A stretch of DNA of 64,000 nucleotides from Tethya wilhelma (GCA_964030475.1 CAXIPT010000004.1:3677598-3741597), one strand, 5' to 3'. Counted from the stretch's first letter, positions 9,532 to 20,941 are shown. Numbers and translations are program-made. The notes: a model not told the origin generated them from the sequence alone.

Positions 9532-12500
9532 ATGTCCAACGTGAACTTAACCAACGTACTCTCAGTGAAGGTTTTGCTGATCCTACAATTGTTATCACCC
9601 GTTACTATTTGCACTACTGACTCTGAAGTGTACTACATCACCCCTCATTTAAACACATCATGCTCAGAGAGTGACAATCATTTGCCTTGTCTCACTCTAA
9701 CTCAGTATGTGAGTGACTGTGCTACAAATAACTGCAGCTATGATAATGTCAACACTACTCTTGTACTGCTCCATGGAAACCACACAATCGACTCAGTTTT
9801 TCTAGTTAAAAACGCCACAAGATTTAGTATGATTGCAATGGGTACTGTTACATTGAATGATACTGGTACTAGAGTTATTTGTGGAAACAATGCCTGGTTT
9901 GGATTTGATAGGAGTGAGCACATAACAATAAATGGCTTAGAGTTCATGAACTGCGTTAACACAATAGTGTCATTAGTGGATATGTTTGATGTGGGATACT
10001 CCATTTTTCAAAATCAAGGAATTGAGAAATCAATATTGTCCATCATCAGCGTCTCTCATGTAACTATTTTTAAGAGCATTTTTTCCTTCACAAATGATCT
10101 AAGCCTAGACTTTAGTTCAACTGTTCAAGGTGGAGCTATTGCCATAAGCAACAGTAGTGTTTCCATTGAAGATAGCTTGTTTGAAGGGAACATGGCTGCA
10201 CGTGGTGGTGCCATCTACTGTATCAACAGTAACCTTACCATATGGATGAGTGTGTTTGAAATGAATATTGTTACTGGTGTTTATGATGGATATGGTGGTG
10301 CAATTTTCACTGGTTCAAGTGTTCTCCTCACTGTATACGATAGCAAATTCATCAACAATGCTGTAGTCCAATCATATTATGGATTGGGTGGTGCAATTTA
10401 TCTCACAAATGTAAACTCTTTCAAGGCAAGAAATGTTACTTTTTTCAATAACTCGGTGTCAGCTGTATACCCAACTGCAGGGGTGTTATTCATATACTCA
10501 AGCAGTGTGAGCATCAATGTAAGCTCATTTATTAACAACACCATAATTTCATCTAGCTTTGACAATCAATTTACTCAAATTCGAGGTGGTGGAGCACTAT
10601 TTTCTACCTTTAGTGATGTCAAATTAGCCAATGTTTTGTTCCAAGACAATGCTGTATTTGTAAATGGATATGGAGGTGGAGGTGTAATGGCCATTTCATT
10701 CAATATTATGCTACAAATCAGCAATAGCACATTTGTAAATAACTCTGTGCAAGCATTTAGCGGATATGGTGGTGTACTCTACGCTCAGTCTTCTGGTGCA
10801 ATCTCCTTGAACAACTGTACGATGATCAAAAACTCTGTCATTGCTGTTAATGGAACAGGTTTTGGTGGAGTAATACAGTCATTTTCCAGTTACTCTGCTC
10901 TAAACAATTGCAATCTTTCTAGAAACTTTGTGAGTGCTGCTAATGGAGGAGGGGGAGCTATAAATATGCTTCAGTTTAGTTACATGGATCTTAGCAGTTG
11001 TGTGCTTGCCGATAACTTTGCAACAGTTAGCCACACAACTGGTATTGGAGTAGGTGGAGTAACGTACACAGCCTCGTCAAGTGTGATAGAGTTCAACAAC
11101 AGCTCCTTAACCAACAACAAAGTGTTTGGAGAGGGACAACTTGGTGGAGCAGTCTATGCTGACTCTAGTGCTATTGTGGCAAGGAATTCTACATTCTCAC
11201 AAAACTCCGTGACAGGAGGTGGAGGAGCTGTTTACGGATACAATACAACACTCATTATGAATAGTACAACATTTTCAATCAACACTGTTATAACAAGTGG
11301 AGTACCCACTGATGGGTCAGGCGGAGCAATGTTTCTTGAGCATTGTAATGCTACATTACTTTCAAATACATTCATTGGTAATAACGTGACAAACAGCAAT
11401 TTTGGAAACTCAACTGGTGCAGGACTGTTTTCAAACTTTAGTGTAATCGTTTTACATTTGAACAGATTTTACAGAAACTCAATTGTTGCCAACACTTTTG
11501 GTGGTGGAGGGGCACTATGTGCTTATTTCAGTATCATTGAATTGGATAGTTGCTTATTTGTAGGCAACCATGTTATTGCAATGCGTGGGTATGGTGGGGC
11601 AATATGTATTGCAAATGGAACGATCTCGACTATAACAGCTAGCCACTTCCTTAACAACTCTATAGTTGCTTCCTTTGTTGGAACTGGTGGAGCACTTGAC
11701 ATTGAACATAGCACAATTAATGCAACTGATATTTTGTTTGAGATGAATGATGTAGCTTGCAATTTCAATGGTTATGGTGGAGCCACAAGCTCTCTAAGCA
11801 GCACTGGGAACTTTGATAACTGTGTCTTCAATAGGAATACTGTCACTGCTAAAAATTATGCAAGAGGTGGAGGACTCTATGTAGAATTCCAAATGACCAC
11901 TTTGAATGATAACTCATTCACTAACAATTTGGCCAGTGGAAATAGGAATGGTTATGGAGGAGCTATATTTTTGTGGTCTACAAGTGTCACCACTACTGGA
12001 AACATTACCATTCATTCCAATACAGCTAATACAAGCGTAGTGTACACCTTAGGAAGTGTACTTTTGTTTAATGGACACATGAATATTTCAAACAACATTG
12101 GGTCAATCTATGCTTTCTCGACTGACATTAAGTTTAAAGGGTACACCAGTTTACAAAACAATTCACCATCTGTGAGCAATACAATCCTAGATTCAATCTC
12201 AGAAGGAGGTGGGCTGACTCTTTTTCAGGGAAATGTTACGTTTTTGGACACAACACTTATAGCGTACAACACGGCCAAGAATGGTGGTGGCATCAGAGCA
12301 GTAGAAAGTAAGGTATACATCCATGGTGATGTGACTATAACCAACAACATGGTCAGTGAGTCAGGCGGAGGTCTTTATATTTCACAAAGTGAACTGAACA
12401 TTAACAAAAACACCTTAATAATGTCCAATGAAGCGTCACATAGTGGGGGAGGTATCCATGCTGTTGGTTCTTCTATTAACTATCAGAAAGAATCTCTTAA

Positions 12501-15264
12501 ATTTGTATCTAACTCAGCTCATCAAGGAGGGGCAATCAACTTAGACTTGAATGCTAAACTTTACATTGTCAAAACTGAGCCCGAATTTCTTCTAAAAAAT
12601 ACAACACAGTTTGTTAGCAATCACTTGATAATGGAGTTTATAAACAATACTGCAAATTTTGGTGGAGCACTGTATATAACAGATACCCATTCTAAGACAT
12701 GTGCATCTGACCTCTCTGCAGCTAATGGCAGTGAGTGTTTCTTTCAAGTTTTAGCTCTATATACTCCAGATATCAACACCCAAAATATTGAAGGTATCTA
12801 TCTCCTGAATGTAAACAATACTCAGTTTAGTAAAAATGAAGCAAATGTGTCTGGTGGTGTAATTTATGGTGGGCTATTAGACAGGTGTGTAATCAGTCCT
12901 TTTGCTGAAGTGTACAATGTCAATTCAACTATTCAGAGCCCAACAACATTCTTTGTGACAGTTTCAAACATCAAGATCCAAGATTTTCATGACAAATCCA
13001 CAATATCATCTGATCCAGTCCGAGTATGTTTCTGCATATCTGATCAACCTGATTGTAACTACAATTTTCCAGCTGTTAAAGTAAAGAAAGGTGAAACATT
13101 TTCAGTTTTAATTGCTGCTGTAGATCAAGTAAATAACTCAGTCCCAGCTACAATTCGAGGATCGCTATTTTCTCATGATAGTGGGCTTAGTGAGGGAGAG
13201 ACAAGTCAAAGCATCAGTGATAGATGTACAGCACTAAATTACACTGCCTTCTCCCCACACAACTCTGAACAACTACTACTCTATGCCATTGGTCCATGCA
13301 ACAACACTGGAAAATCACAGGCACAGATTACGATACAATTTGAGCCTTGCACCTGTCCAACAGGCTTCAAAATACAATTCAATCAAACAAACTGTACATG
13401 TACTTGTGATCCACATCTTAAATCGTATGTTACCAGTTGCTTTGCTAACAATAACACGCTACTTAAAGTGAAGGGTACATGGATTAGCTACAGGAATATC
13501 ACAGATGGTATAGAAACATTTCTCTTAAACTCTCATTGTCCATTTGACTACTGCTCTACACTAAAGAGAGACTGGTATATAGATTTGAATCAACCAAACG
13601 GTGCCGACATACAATGTACTTACAACCGTACGGGCAAGTTATGTGGACAGTGTGAAGAACATCTCAGTCTCACTCTCGGTAGTTCACGTTGCATGTCATG
13701 CTCAAACAACTGGCTTTCATTGCTGCTAGCTTTTGCTCTTGCTGGGCTCGTTCTTGTTGCTTTTCTTTTATTTTTCAACTTGACAGTTGCTATAGGAACA
13801 TTTAATGGACTAATACTTTATGCTAACATCATATCAGCCCATCGTACAGTGTACTATCCATCCAGTGAACAGAATGTCTTAACAATCTTTATTGCGTGGC
13901 TCAACTTAGATCTGGGGGTTGAAACCTGTTTCTTTGATGGGATGGATAGCTATGCAAAGGTATGGTTGCAATTGGCATTCCCATGCTACATAATATTACT
14001 AGTGATTACAGTTGTAGCCATTAGCAAATGCTCAAACAAATTTGCTCGGCTCATATCCAAACGAAACCCAGCAGCTACTTTAGCAACACTAATTTTGCTA
14101 TCATACACCAAGCTAATTCGTACCATCATTGCAGCAATGTCTCCTTCAAAACTCAGGTACATGGATCGAGCAGGTTTTGAAACAGTATGGCAAGTGGATG
14201 GAAATGTTGTGTACCTTAAAGGAAAGCACATTCCACTCTTTATTACAGCACTCATGATTGCTGTGATTGGAATTGCTTACACTGGCCTACTTGTATTGTG
14301 GCAATGGCTTCAGAGACTCTCGCACAAGAAATGTCTTAGCTGGATTGGTAGTACTAGACTGTATCCATTCATTGATGCTTGTCATGCTCCCTTTGCTCCT
14401 AAACATCGCTATTGGTTTGGACTCTTACTACTTCTACGTGTGTTCTTGTATCTTCTTTCAGTGATAGCGAGTGATCCAAAAATCAATCTTCTTGCTATTC
14501 TCATTACAGTTGGTACCCTGTTATTAGTGATCAATCCATTAGGGAAGGGCATTGTATATAACAAGTGGTCCCTCAACTGCCTCGAGAGCTCTTTCTTGTA
14601 CAATTTAATGATATTTACTTTGTCCACCCTATATTTGCAGGATGCTGACCAACTGACAAACTACACTCAATCTGCTCTGTATGAAACTTCCACCAGCATT
14701 GCGATGGTTACCTTTCTATTGATTGTAGTATATCATACACTGGAGTTTGTGTTCAAGACATCTGTACTAAAGAATAAAATTTTTGCAAGGTTTCACACAC
14801 AAAGAACTGATAATCATGAAGAACCATTTCCAGCACAGGGAAAAACACACAACAAAAAGAATAGGGAACATTCAACTATTTGTTCATACACAGAGATTGA
14901 TGTTTCCAGACTACATACTGCTTATGGTATGTCATCCGGCCGGCCTGTGGAATTGCAACATCAACCTCTGTCAAATGAGTCTACTTTGACCGATGAGAAT
15001 ACAGGGGCAAACGTATCTGAACAAGTTACTACAGTAACTACAGGTACATCTGGTTATGCATCATCTGACTACGATCCATTGAAAGCTACTAATGTACATA
15101 CATGTATTACGAAGGATACTAATTCTAACGAAGATTCTGGTACAACCAAGTATGGTGGTAAGGTGATTGGACTTCCAGTTATTGTTGCTGACTTGGCAAC
15201 TGATGATGCTGATGATGAACCACTAAGTCTTAATGAAAGTGAAAGGACTGCATTACTGATGTAG
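9532..15264 (+). CDS. Giant intronless membrane protein with Pmp-like beta-helix repeats
   Basis: The 1,910-residue product starts at ATG 9532. An upstream in-frame ATG at 9412 would add 40 residues that lack signal character, whereas the chosen start is followed by a signal peptide (VLSVKVLLILQLLSPVTIC). Residues about 200-1053 hold some 20 repeats with GGAI/GGAL/GGGAL and FxxN motifs, the pattern of chlamydial polymorphic membrane proteins and other right-handed beta-helix adhesins. Many NxS/T sites lie there, so it is likely heavily glycosylated. Residues about 1271-1393 are Cys-rich (CTCPTGF, CTCTCDP, CGQCEE), an EGF/laminin-like neck. From 1393 to about 1745 come 8-10 hydrophobic segments including GTFNGLILYANII, then a 165-residue hydrophilic Ser/Thr-rich tail ending ESERTALLM. 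It is predicted to sit in the plasma membrane with an extracellular N-terminus. Function is unknown; adhesion or recognition is an inference. AATAAA at 15298 marks the 3' end. Confidence 0.9.
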   Translation: MSNVNLTNVLSVKVLLILQLLSPVTICTTDSEVYYITPHLNTSCSESDNHLPCLTLTQYVSDCATNNCSYDNVNTTLVLLHGNHTIDSVFLVKNATRFSMIAMGTVTLNDTGTRVICGNNAWFGFDRSEHITINGLEFMNCVNTIVSLVDMFDVGYSIFQNQGIEKSILSIISVSHVTIFKSIFSFTNDLSLDFSSTVQGGAIAISNSSVSIEDSLFEGNMAARGGAIYCINSNLTIWMSVFEMNIVTGVYDGYGGAIFTGSSVLLTVYDSKFINNAVVQSYYGLGGAIYLTNVNSFKARNVTFFNNSVSAVYPTAGVLFIYSSSVSINVSSFINNTIISSSFDNQFTQIRGGGALFSTFSDVKLANVLFQDNAVFVNGYGGGGVMAISFNIMLQISNSTFVNNSVQAFSGYGGVLYAQSSGAISLNNCTMIKNSVIAVNGTGFGGVIQSFSSYSALNNCNLSRNFVSAANGGGGAINMLQFSYMDLSSCVLADNFATVSHTTGIGVGGVTYTASSSVIEFNNSSLTNNKVFGEGQLGGAVYADSSAIVARNSTFSQNSVTGGGGAVYGYNTTLIMNSTTFSINTVITSGVPTDGSGGAMFLEHCNATLLSNTFIGNNVTNSNFGNSTGAGLFSNFSVIVLHLNRFYRNSIVANTFGGGGALCAYFSIIELDSCLFVGNHVIAMRGYGGAICIANGTISTITASHFLNNSIVASFVGTGGALDIEHSTINATDILFEMNDVACNFNGYGGATSSLSSTGNFDNCVFNRNTVTAKNYARGGGLYVEFQMTTLNDNSFTNNLASGNRNGYGGAIFLWSTSVTTTGNITIHSNTANTSVVYTLGSVLLFNGHMNISNNIGSIYAFSTDIKFKGYTSLQNNSPSVSNTILDSISEGGGLTLFQGNVTFLDTTLIAYNTAKNGGGIRAVESKVYIHGDVTITNNMVSESGGGLYISQSELNINKNTLIMSNEASHSGGGIHAVGSSINYQKESLKFVSNSAHQGGAINLDLNAKLYIVKTEPEFLLKNTTQFVSNHLIMEFINNTANFGGALYITDTHSKTCASDLSAANGSECFFQVLALYTPDINTQNIEGIYLLNVNNTQFSKNEANVSGGVIYGGLLDRCVISPFAEVYNVNSTIQSPTTFFVTVSNIKIQDFHDKSTISSDPVRVCFCISDQPDCNYNFPAVKVKKGETFSVLIAAVDQVNNSVPATIRGSLFSHDSGLSEGETSQSISDRCTALNYTAFSPHNSEQLLLYAIGPCNNTGKSQAQITIQFEPCTCPTGFKIQFNQTNCTCTCDPHLKSYVTSCFANNNTLLKVKGTWISYRNITDGIETFLLNSHCPFDYCSTLKRDWYIDLNQPNGADIQCTYNRTGKLCGQCEEHLSLTLGSSRCMSCSNNWLSLLLAFALAGLVLVAFLLFFNLTVAIGTFNGLILYANIISAHRTVYYPSSEQNVLTIFIAWLNLDLGVETCFFDGMDSYAKVWLQLAFPCYIILLVITVVAISKCSNKFARLISKRNPAATLATLILLSYTKLIRTIIAAMSPSKLRYMDRAGFETVWQVDGNVVYLKGKHIPLFITALMIAVIGIAYTGLLVLWQWLQRLSHKKCLSWIGSTRLYPFIDACHAPFAPKHRYWFGLLLLLRVFLYLLSVIASDPKINLLAILITVGTLLLVINPLGKGIVYNKWSLNCLESSFLYNLMIFTLSTLYLQDADQLTNYTQSALYETSTSIAMVTFLLIVVYHTLEFVFKTSVLKNKIFARFHTQRTDNHEEPFPAQGKTHNKKNREHSTICSYTEIDVSRLHTAYGMSSGRPVELQHQPLSNESTLTDENTGANVSEQVTTVTTGTSGYASSDYDPLKATNVHTCITKDTNSNEDSGTTKYGGKVIGLPVIVADLATDDADDEPLSLNESERTALLM

Positions 15265-15297
15265 AGAGTCTGGATGTATACTAGTTGTATTTACAAC

Positions 15298-15303
15298 AAT
15301 AAA
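15298..15303 (+). terminator. Polyadenylation signal AATAAA
   Basis: Canonical hexamer 34 bases after the stop codon of the membrane-protein gene, in AT-rich 3' flank. Confidence 0.6.
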
Positions 15304-15577
15304 ATAATATTACTATTAGCTATTGCATACATAATGAAGTGACACTATAATTTTATATAGAGTTTGTGAGCAAAATAACTTATACGTACAGCATGCATGT
15401 CAATATAATCACTCAATGACATGTGTTACAAAAATAGAACTTTACCAATTCTATAATAATAATATAATAATGATGACAGTAATGTGACAGTGAGCTAGGT
15501 AACAAGTGCTCTGGGGTGCAAAAAAGGTGAATGTGAGTGTATGTGTTTAGAGTATAATAAGTAAAGATTTTGACGCC
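15304..15577. other. 3' flank, no gene
   Basis: AT-rich, with short ATAAT repeats near 15450. Nothing else is visible. Confidence 0.4.
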
Positions 15578-15770
15578 TTAATTGCCGAGCGCCTTAGCGC
15601 GACGTATAGCTCAGTTTGCTAGCAAGCGTTTTATATATATATATGTATGTCCTGTCACGCTTTAGGAATGCAATATTAGTTCTAACGTGACGTCAGGTCA
15701 TTTTGGAATGCAATTTTGTTCTGGTAAAGATCGTTACTTAGTAGCTCAACAGCAGGGCGCTCGCGCGTCT
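15578..15770 (+). repeat. Repeat E, copy 1
   Basis: About 190 bp shared with 61240-61460: GCCGAGCGCCTTAGCGCG, then a TATATATATATGTATGTCCTG tract, then ACGTGACGTCA. The phrase TAGCTCAGTTTG resembles a pol III box A, but no box B follows, so a tRNA-derived SINE is only a possibility. It could also be the promoter-bearing end of a larger element. Confidence 0.65.
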
Positions 15771-16930
15771 ATGTATCATGATGCTCAGTGAATGCAATCA
15801 TACAAATTCCAGTTCCACATGACATACCTACTATGAATTATACACAATGTAGTGCTTTTTTGTACCTACTACAAATTTTTGAAGTGCATATTTTTCATTG
15901 ACAAAATAGGGTTTAAGGTTAGTGTATTTTAGTGGGTGGGACTTTTTGCTATCGCTAATTTAATTAGTGAATCATGAAGGGGAGTGTCTATATCAAAATG
16001 TACAATTGAAAATATAAGTTTTCAGGAGGTGCTGGAAACATTTTCGTGCAAAAACTAGCGACCGGAAGTCGTCTTCGAACAAGTGACTGGAAATTAGACC
16101 ACATCAAAGCACTTCAAAGCATTCTTTGAAAAACGCGGACAGCAGGCACTTTAAATTAAAAAAAACAAAAAAAATTACTCATAAAATACTGTATGGGTGT
16201 GTCTGTGCATACAATATGATGGCTCTGTAGTGATATGCATTAAAATGTGCAGTAAGTTTGCAGGATGGCTAGCGGAGAGTGTGTGCTAGCTGTGACTTCG
16301 AAGCTTGGTTGACGTATCCAACCTATAATGTGTGTTGAGTGTGATTGACTTTTGACCTCTGACCTTTGACCCCTCTGCCACATGGGTGAGCTCAAAGTAA
16401 GTCTGTACAGGAAAAGTTGAATTTGACAGGGCTGTATAAAGTCCATTTTTCTTCCCTGGTGGAGAGGAGAGAGAGGCAGTGATGTATGTGAGCTTGTAAG
16501 GTGTTTGTGTGTCTTGAATATTATGCTGAGTTTTTGACTGGGTGGGAGCAGTTTTCCTGTTTACCTGTTACACATTTTGTGAGAGAATGTGGTTGTCAAA
16601 AGTGTATGCATGGTACAAAAAGCCTTCTACAGACTTGATAAGCAGTTTTTTGCTTTTTTTTAATGTACGTTTTTTCGTTCATCTGTTGTCTTTCAAGCCA
16701 CCTGGTAGTTGTTCCCTGTGAGTGAGTGGCAATGGCAAAAAAACCAACTATTTTAGAGAGCTACTAAATTTGACCTTTGACCCTTTTGAGCAATAATCAG
16801 CCATTTTGAGACTAAATCCTATGAGCCTATGAATATTATTACTGTTTTATTTTGATTCTCACCTACTCAAAAACTTCCAACCTTAAGAGCTCATTTTATG
16901 TATACAAGTACAAAAAACATTAAAAATGTA
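15771..16930. other. Intergenic, no gene recognised
   Basis: About 1.2 kb without repeats shared elsewhere in the window. It contains runs of TTTGACC words near 16350-16380 and 16775-16785 and GAGAGA near 16465. Small open frames lack protein-like composition. Confidence 0.4.
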
Positions 16931-16931
16931 A

Positions 16932-18028
16932 TTCCCAGTACGGTAGTACTGGGTACATAGGAATGGCACGGATGCCCCATTAGCGCAATACAAATATTCA
17001 CGCAAATAACTCTGCAAAAACTGAGCGCTTGGCACTAAAAGGCTTCTTAAGTTACTACTTAGCATATTCTCTTTCTAATGAGCCCAAATACATGGCCTAA
17101 AACCAAAACTAAAACCATCGCTAAAGTACCAAACTAAAGTATGCCAAACCACCAATTTTCTCCATCTTCTTCTTCTTCTTCTATCTTGGCACGACTTTTC
17201 TCAAAGAGCGCTCACTTTCAGAAGCTGATTCTTGAACGAATATTGGTGGTTTCTTTGTCTTCAGGTCCTTTTGGCATTGTTTTTTCATGTCTCTCATTGA
17301 GTCGCTAGATACAAGGGCAAAAGCGCCTTCTCTGTATAGCCGCCATTCATTTCTACACTCATGCAGTTCATAAGCTACTTGAAACTGCAAAATGACGACC
17401 TTTTCCAGATAGACAAGTGTGCGTTATTTGGAATCGGGATATTTGTGGCCTGCTTTACCTGAAGATTTCTGGTTGTGCTAAACTCTCTGTAACATTTTAG
17501 TCTTCAATGTTTATGAGGTGAATACTTAGTTGCACTTATATATAGTTGTCACTATGAGAAGATGAGAAAAGCCAGTAGAATCTAAGAAACAGCCCAGCCT
17601 CCTGAGGCTGATGATGCTGCCGAAACTTTGATACTGCCATGCTGATAGCATATATTACATAAGCTATAATTTCCATGCTGATAGTGTACAGGTAACTACC
17701 ATATACACGCAAACTCAAATGTGATTCGAAGAATTATGAAAAAATGAGAACAAACAAGTAAAAAAAACAAACATTGGAAATGTAATGAGACATAGGAATG
17801 GCCAAATCGTAAAAAGAAAGCAAACAAGATGGAATGGCTGTTTGAGTGTGTAAAGAATTATTCCTATGGGCAACATGAGGGACTCAACATGGGAAGAGAG
17901 TACTACATGCAGCCCACACAGGAACAATTCTGCACACACTCAAACAGCCATTCCATCTTGTTTGCTTTCTTTTTACAATTTGGCCATTCCTATATCTCAT
18001 TACATTTCCAATGTTTTTTTTTTACTTG
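16932..18028 (-). mobile_element. Composite C-spacer-B element, copy 1
   Basis: Read on the minus strand it is module C (a long palindrome, 17755-18028), a spacer of about 300 bp, then module B ending in the hairpin CCCAGTAC-TACC-GTACTGGG at 16932-16953. The outer C end is ACTTG next to TA (18029-18030). The spacer is shared with the 27225 and 38973 copies. No protein is encoded. Confidence 0.75.
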
Positions 18029-18030
18029 TA

Positions 18031-18973
18031 CGAACATAGGAATGGCCAAATTGTAAAAAAGTGTGCAAACAAGATAGGAATGGTTGTTAGATTGAGCGAG
18101 TTCATTTTACAGTGTCACATATAATATTATGTTCATAGCTCAATGACATTGTAGACACAGGAATGATTTTGCTCAATCTAACAACCATTCCTTGCTCCCT
18201 ATTTAACGATTTGGCCATTCCTGTGTTTGTATTACATTTTTAATGTTTTTTGTACTTGTTTGTTCTATTTTTTTCGAACAATTGTTGGTGGAATTTAGTC
18301 TTTAGCCTGAGCAGAGAACTTGCCAAAAGCCTTCAGTACGGGAACACCTCAGCCTGTACTATTCACAGACATGCCTTGTAGACAGCTGAAATCTCAAGCT
18401 GAAAACATGATTTGTGTCAATTATATGTGCATCTTATTAGCTAAAGATAACTTCCCTACTGAACAGAATTGAACAAAGAGAGCAAGAGGATAAGACAGAA
18501 CCAGAACTTGGGGCACTCAGTGCATGCCTACAATAGATTCCGAATAACGCCCACTTGAATATGGAAAGGGTAGCTAGACTAGCTAAAATGCATGAGTTCA
18601 GAAATTATTGGCCGCCATATGGAGAAAGCGCTTTTCACCTTGTATATAGCGACTCAATGAGAAAAAACAGATGGCAAAAGCAATAGAAGACCAAGAAACT
18701 AAGTTTATTCTTTCAAGAATCAGCTTCAAGCGGTCTCTGAGAAACTCTTGCCACCATAGAGAAGAAGAAAAAGAAGATGGAGAAAATTGGAGGTTTGGCA
18801 TATTTTAGCTTAGTATATTAGCGATGGTTTTAGGCCATGTTTTCGGGCTCATTAGAAACAGAAAGAGTTAAATAATAGCTTAAGAAGCCTTTTAGTGCCA
18901 AGCGCTCAGAGTTATTTGCGGGAATATTTGTATTGCGCTATTGGGCCATCTGTGCCATTCCTATATACCCACA
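18031..18973 (+). mobile_element. Composite C2-spacer2-B element, hairpin end lost
   Basis: A C-like palindrome variant (C2, 18031-18262, core GGAATGGTTGTTAGATTGAG) is followed by a different spacer (18263-18536) and a B module (18537-18973). The B module stops at TATACCCA just before the terminal hairpin. The same C2-spacer2-B order recurs at 59660-60299, and spacer2 also appears reversed at 51736-51850. It abuts the preceding C element directly. Confidence 0.65.
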
Positions 18974-19320
18974 AACAAAATACAACAAAATGGACACAAT
19001 GCAAGTCCCAGTTCCATATGTCAATGGTTTATTATAACCTCGTTCCCAGGCCTTCTTTGTGCAGCTATCACTGATAATATATTATTATTACCGTGTACTA
19101 GAAAATAAGGGTTGAACATTAATATATATAAGTTTATTGCTAATTATAAAGGTGTTGCTATTGGTGAAAGACTATACCATCACTGAACGTAGCTGTAGGG
19201 GCCGGTAAATCGGGTAAATATTGCATACAGCTCAAAACAAATATTCTAATTCAATTTCATATAATATGTTTCCTGCTTCCAAGTCTTCTTCAGCATCTGC
19301 AGCTGTTTGTTTCTAAATAT
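18974..19320. other. Intergenic, no gene
   Basis: AT-rich, with TATTATTA and TATATATA words. No repeat copy or coding region is seen. Confidence 0.35.
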
Positions 19321-19719
19321 AGATTGAAGCAACGAATCAGTAAGTTTTTCCATTCCCTTTGTTGTAGGATCATGAAATACAGCTACGGAATCAACATGAA
19401 GTTTGTTCTCAATGGTTTAAGAGGTGTTTGGCCATTTGGATATATCTTTCTCAGCATTCCTCACAGGATGTTTACCTCCTTTAGGTGTAGCAAAAAAAGC
19501 CTCATCTACCTTTCTTGCAGCTTCCATTAAAAGCATTACGCCAAGTGACACATCCCCAATGTGTTTACATGTAGCATTTGATCCTCCAGATTTAAGTGTC
19601 TGCTTGAAAACTCTATCATGATCAATTTCAATAGAATGCCTGTAAATGTGGACAATGCTGGGTCTACTAACAAGCAAGACCCAGTATATGATTGCTGATA
19701 CACTTAGGTGGTCCAGCAA
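19264..19719 (-). pseudogene. Unrecognised coding remnant
   Basis: On the minus strand a frame runs from 19719 to a stop near 19417 and continues in the same frame beyond it to about 19264 (FHDPTTKGMEKLTDSLLQ). Motifs include SNATCKHIGDVSLGVMLLM and EAARKVDEAFFATPKG. The composition is protein-like across the internal stop, which suggests a broken gene or exon, probably transposon-derived. I cannot name the family. Confidence 0.4.
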
Positions 19720-19867
19720 AACTTTATTGACTATTTTAGAGTTCCCAGACCTATTGCTTTCATCAGTTTGATTCAGTCATATAAGTGATTCAATCACTTC
19801 GCTAATTATTGGGATGAAGTATCAGTGGAAATGCAGATATAACCTATATGTCACTGAGAATTGGACA

Positions 19868-20345
19868 TAAAAATGAAGTAGTCATGTGCCGAAGTTCTAA
19901 GTCCATTCTACACTGCTTATTTTTAGAAAATCTTTACTACTTGTTTATGCACTTTTTGCAACACTTGAGTGCTCAATTGCAATAAAGCTATCAGTCATTA
20001 CAAAAGCTGGAGTGCTTGCAGAAACATTAAATGCATATGTGCATTATCAGGGCAAACCACGTGGTCTATAGATGACCATTACCTACATTAAATGGCTACA
20101 GCTACAGCTATATTTTTTCCACAGCTGTCTAGAGTTTGTTTGCTAACAATTAGGCAGAAAACGAGTATTAAAGAACGTACTGTGGATAAAATCAAGTTAC
20201 CTGGTACAGTTCAAGTTGGCTCACTACCTTTTGTTTCTGTGGAAATCGCTTTCAAGTAAGTCACAAAGGAGAAAACAAAATTGTATTGTTCTGGCCTCTC
20301 ACCAGCGCTCACTCCAGAGTGCTCTAGGAAGTTTCCGTAAGTTTT
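19868..20345 (+). mobile_element. Family A, diverged copy
   Basis: Begins AAAATGAAGTAGTCATGTGC and follows family A through ACTGCTTATTTTTAGAAAAT and AAACCACGTGG. The GCGCATGCGCA palindrome is degraded to GCATATGTGCA here. It ends near the CTCTAGGAAG phrase without a recognisable hairpin. Confidence 0.6.
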
Positions 20346-20940
20346 ATAGGAAAAGTACTTCTAGAGATACAGCTCCATTTACTAGGCAGTGTAATGGTAT
20401 GAACATTAACTACTTCACCCATTTTAGCAATTTTTAATAAAGCTCACTAAGCTTAAAGCATGGCTACCTTTACCTTTATGGAAACACAGGACCAAGATAG
20501 TGTAAACAGTGCAAACAAATTTATTTTTTCCTACTCAGGTGACATTGGAAAGGAAGTGGAACTCTCAGAGGAATAAGGAAACAAAGTACATGCAAAATCC
20601 CGATAACTAGATAAAGAAGTTTGTGAAGAAAACAGGATTACAAAAGAACTAGCTCACCTTTGCTCACTATTACAAAGAGCCTTGACTGTTGCAAAAAGCA
20701 ATGTCTGAAGGGTTTCACATATAAACATTTGGACAATTAAGATAAGAGATGCATTTCAGAAGCTAGCTATGGTTGAACAAAATAATTATATACTTGAATG
20801 CCTTAATTGCTACATTGGCGGGAAACAAAGAAAACTAGAAACTAGTGGACTTCCGCACCACCACTTTCTTAATTGGCAGGCCTTCTGCAGAACGTAGCAA
20901 ATACAGAACACTCTATGCAATAAGTCTGATGTTTAATATT
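20346..20940. other. Intergenic, no gene recognised
   Basis: Sequence with no clear repeat match. Possible exon-like bases occur near 20540-20640 without a long frame. Confidence 0.3.
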
Positions 20941-20941
20941 T

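Noticed and set aside
13986..14255. Minus-strand open frames inside 9532-15264
   Set aside because: They are shadows of the plus-strand gene and have no recognisable domain.
15600..15640. tRNA-like box A in repeat E
   Set aside because: No box B follows and the sequence runs into a TA repeat. Kept only as a note on repeat E.
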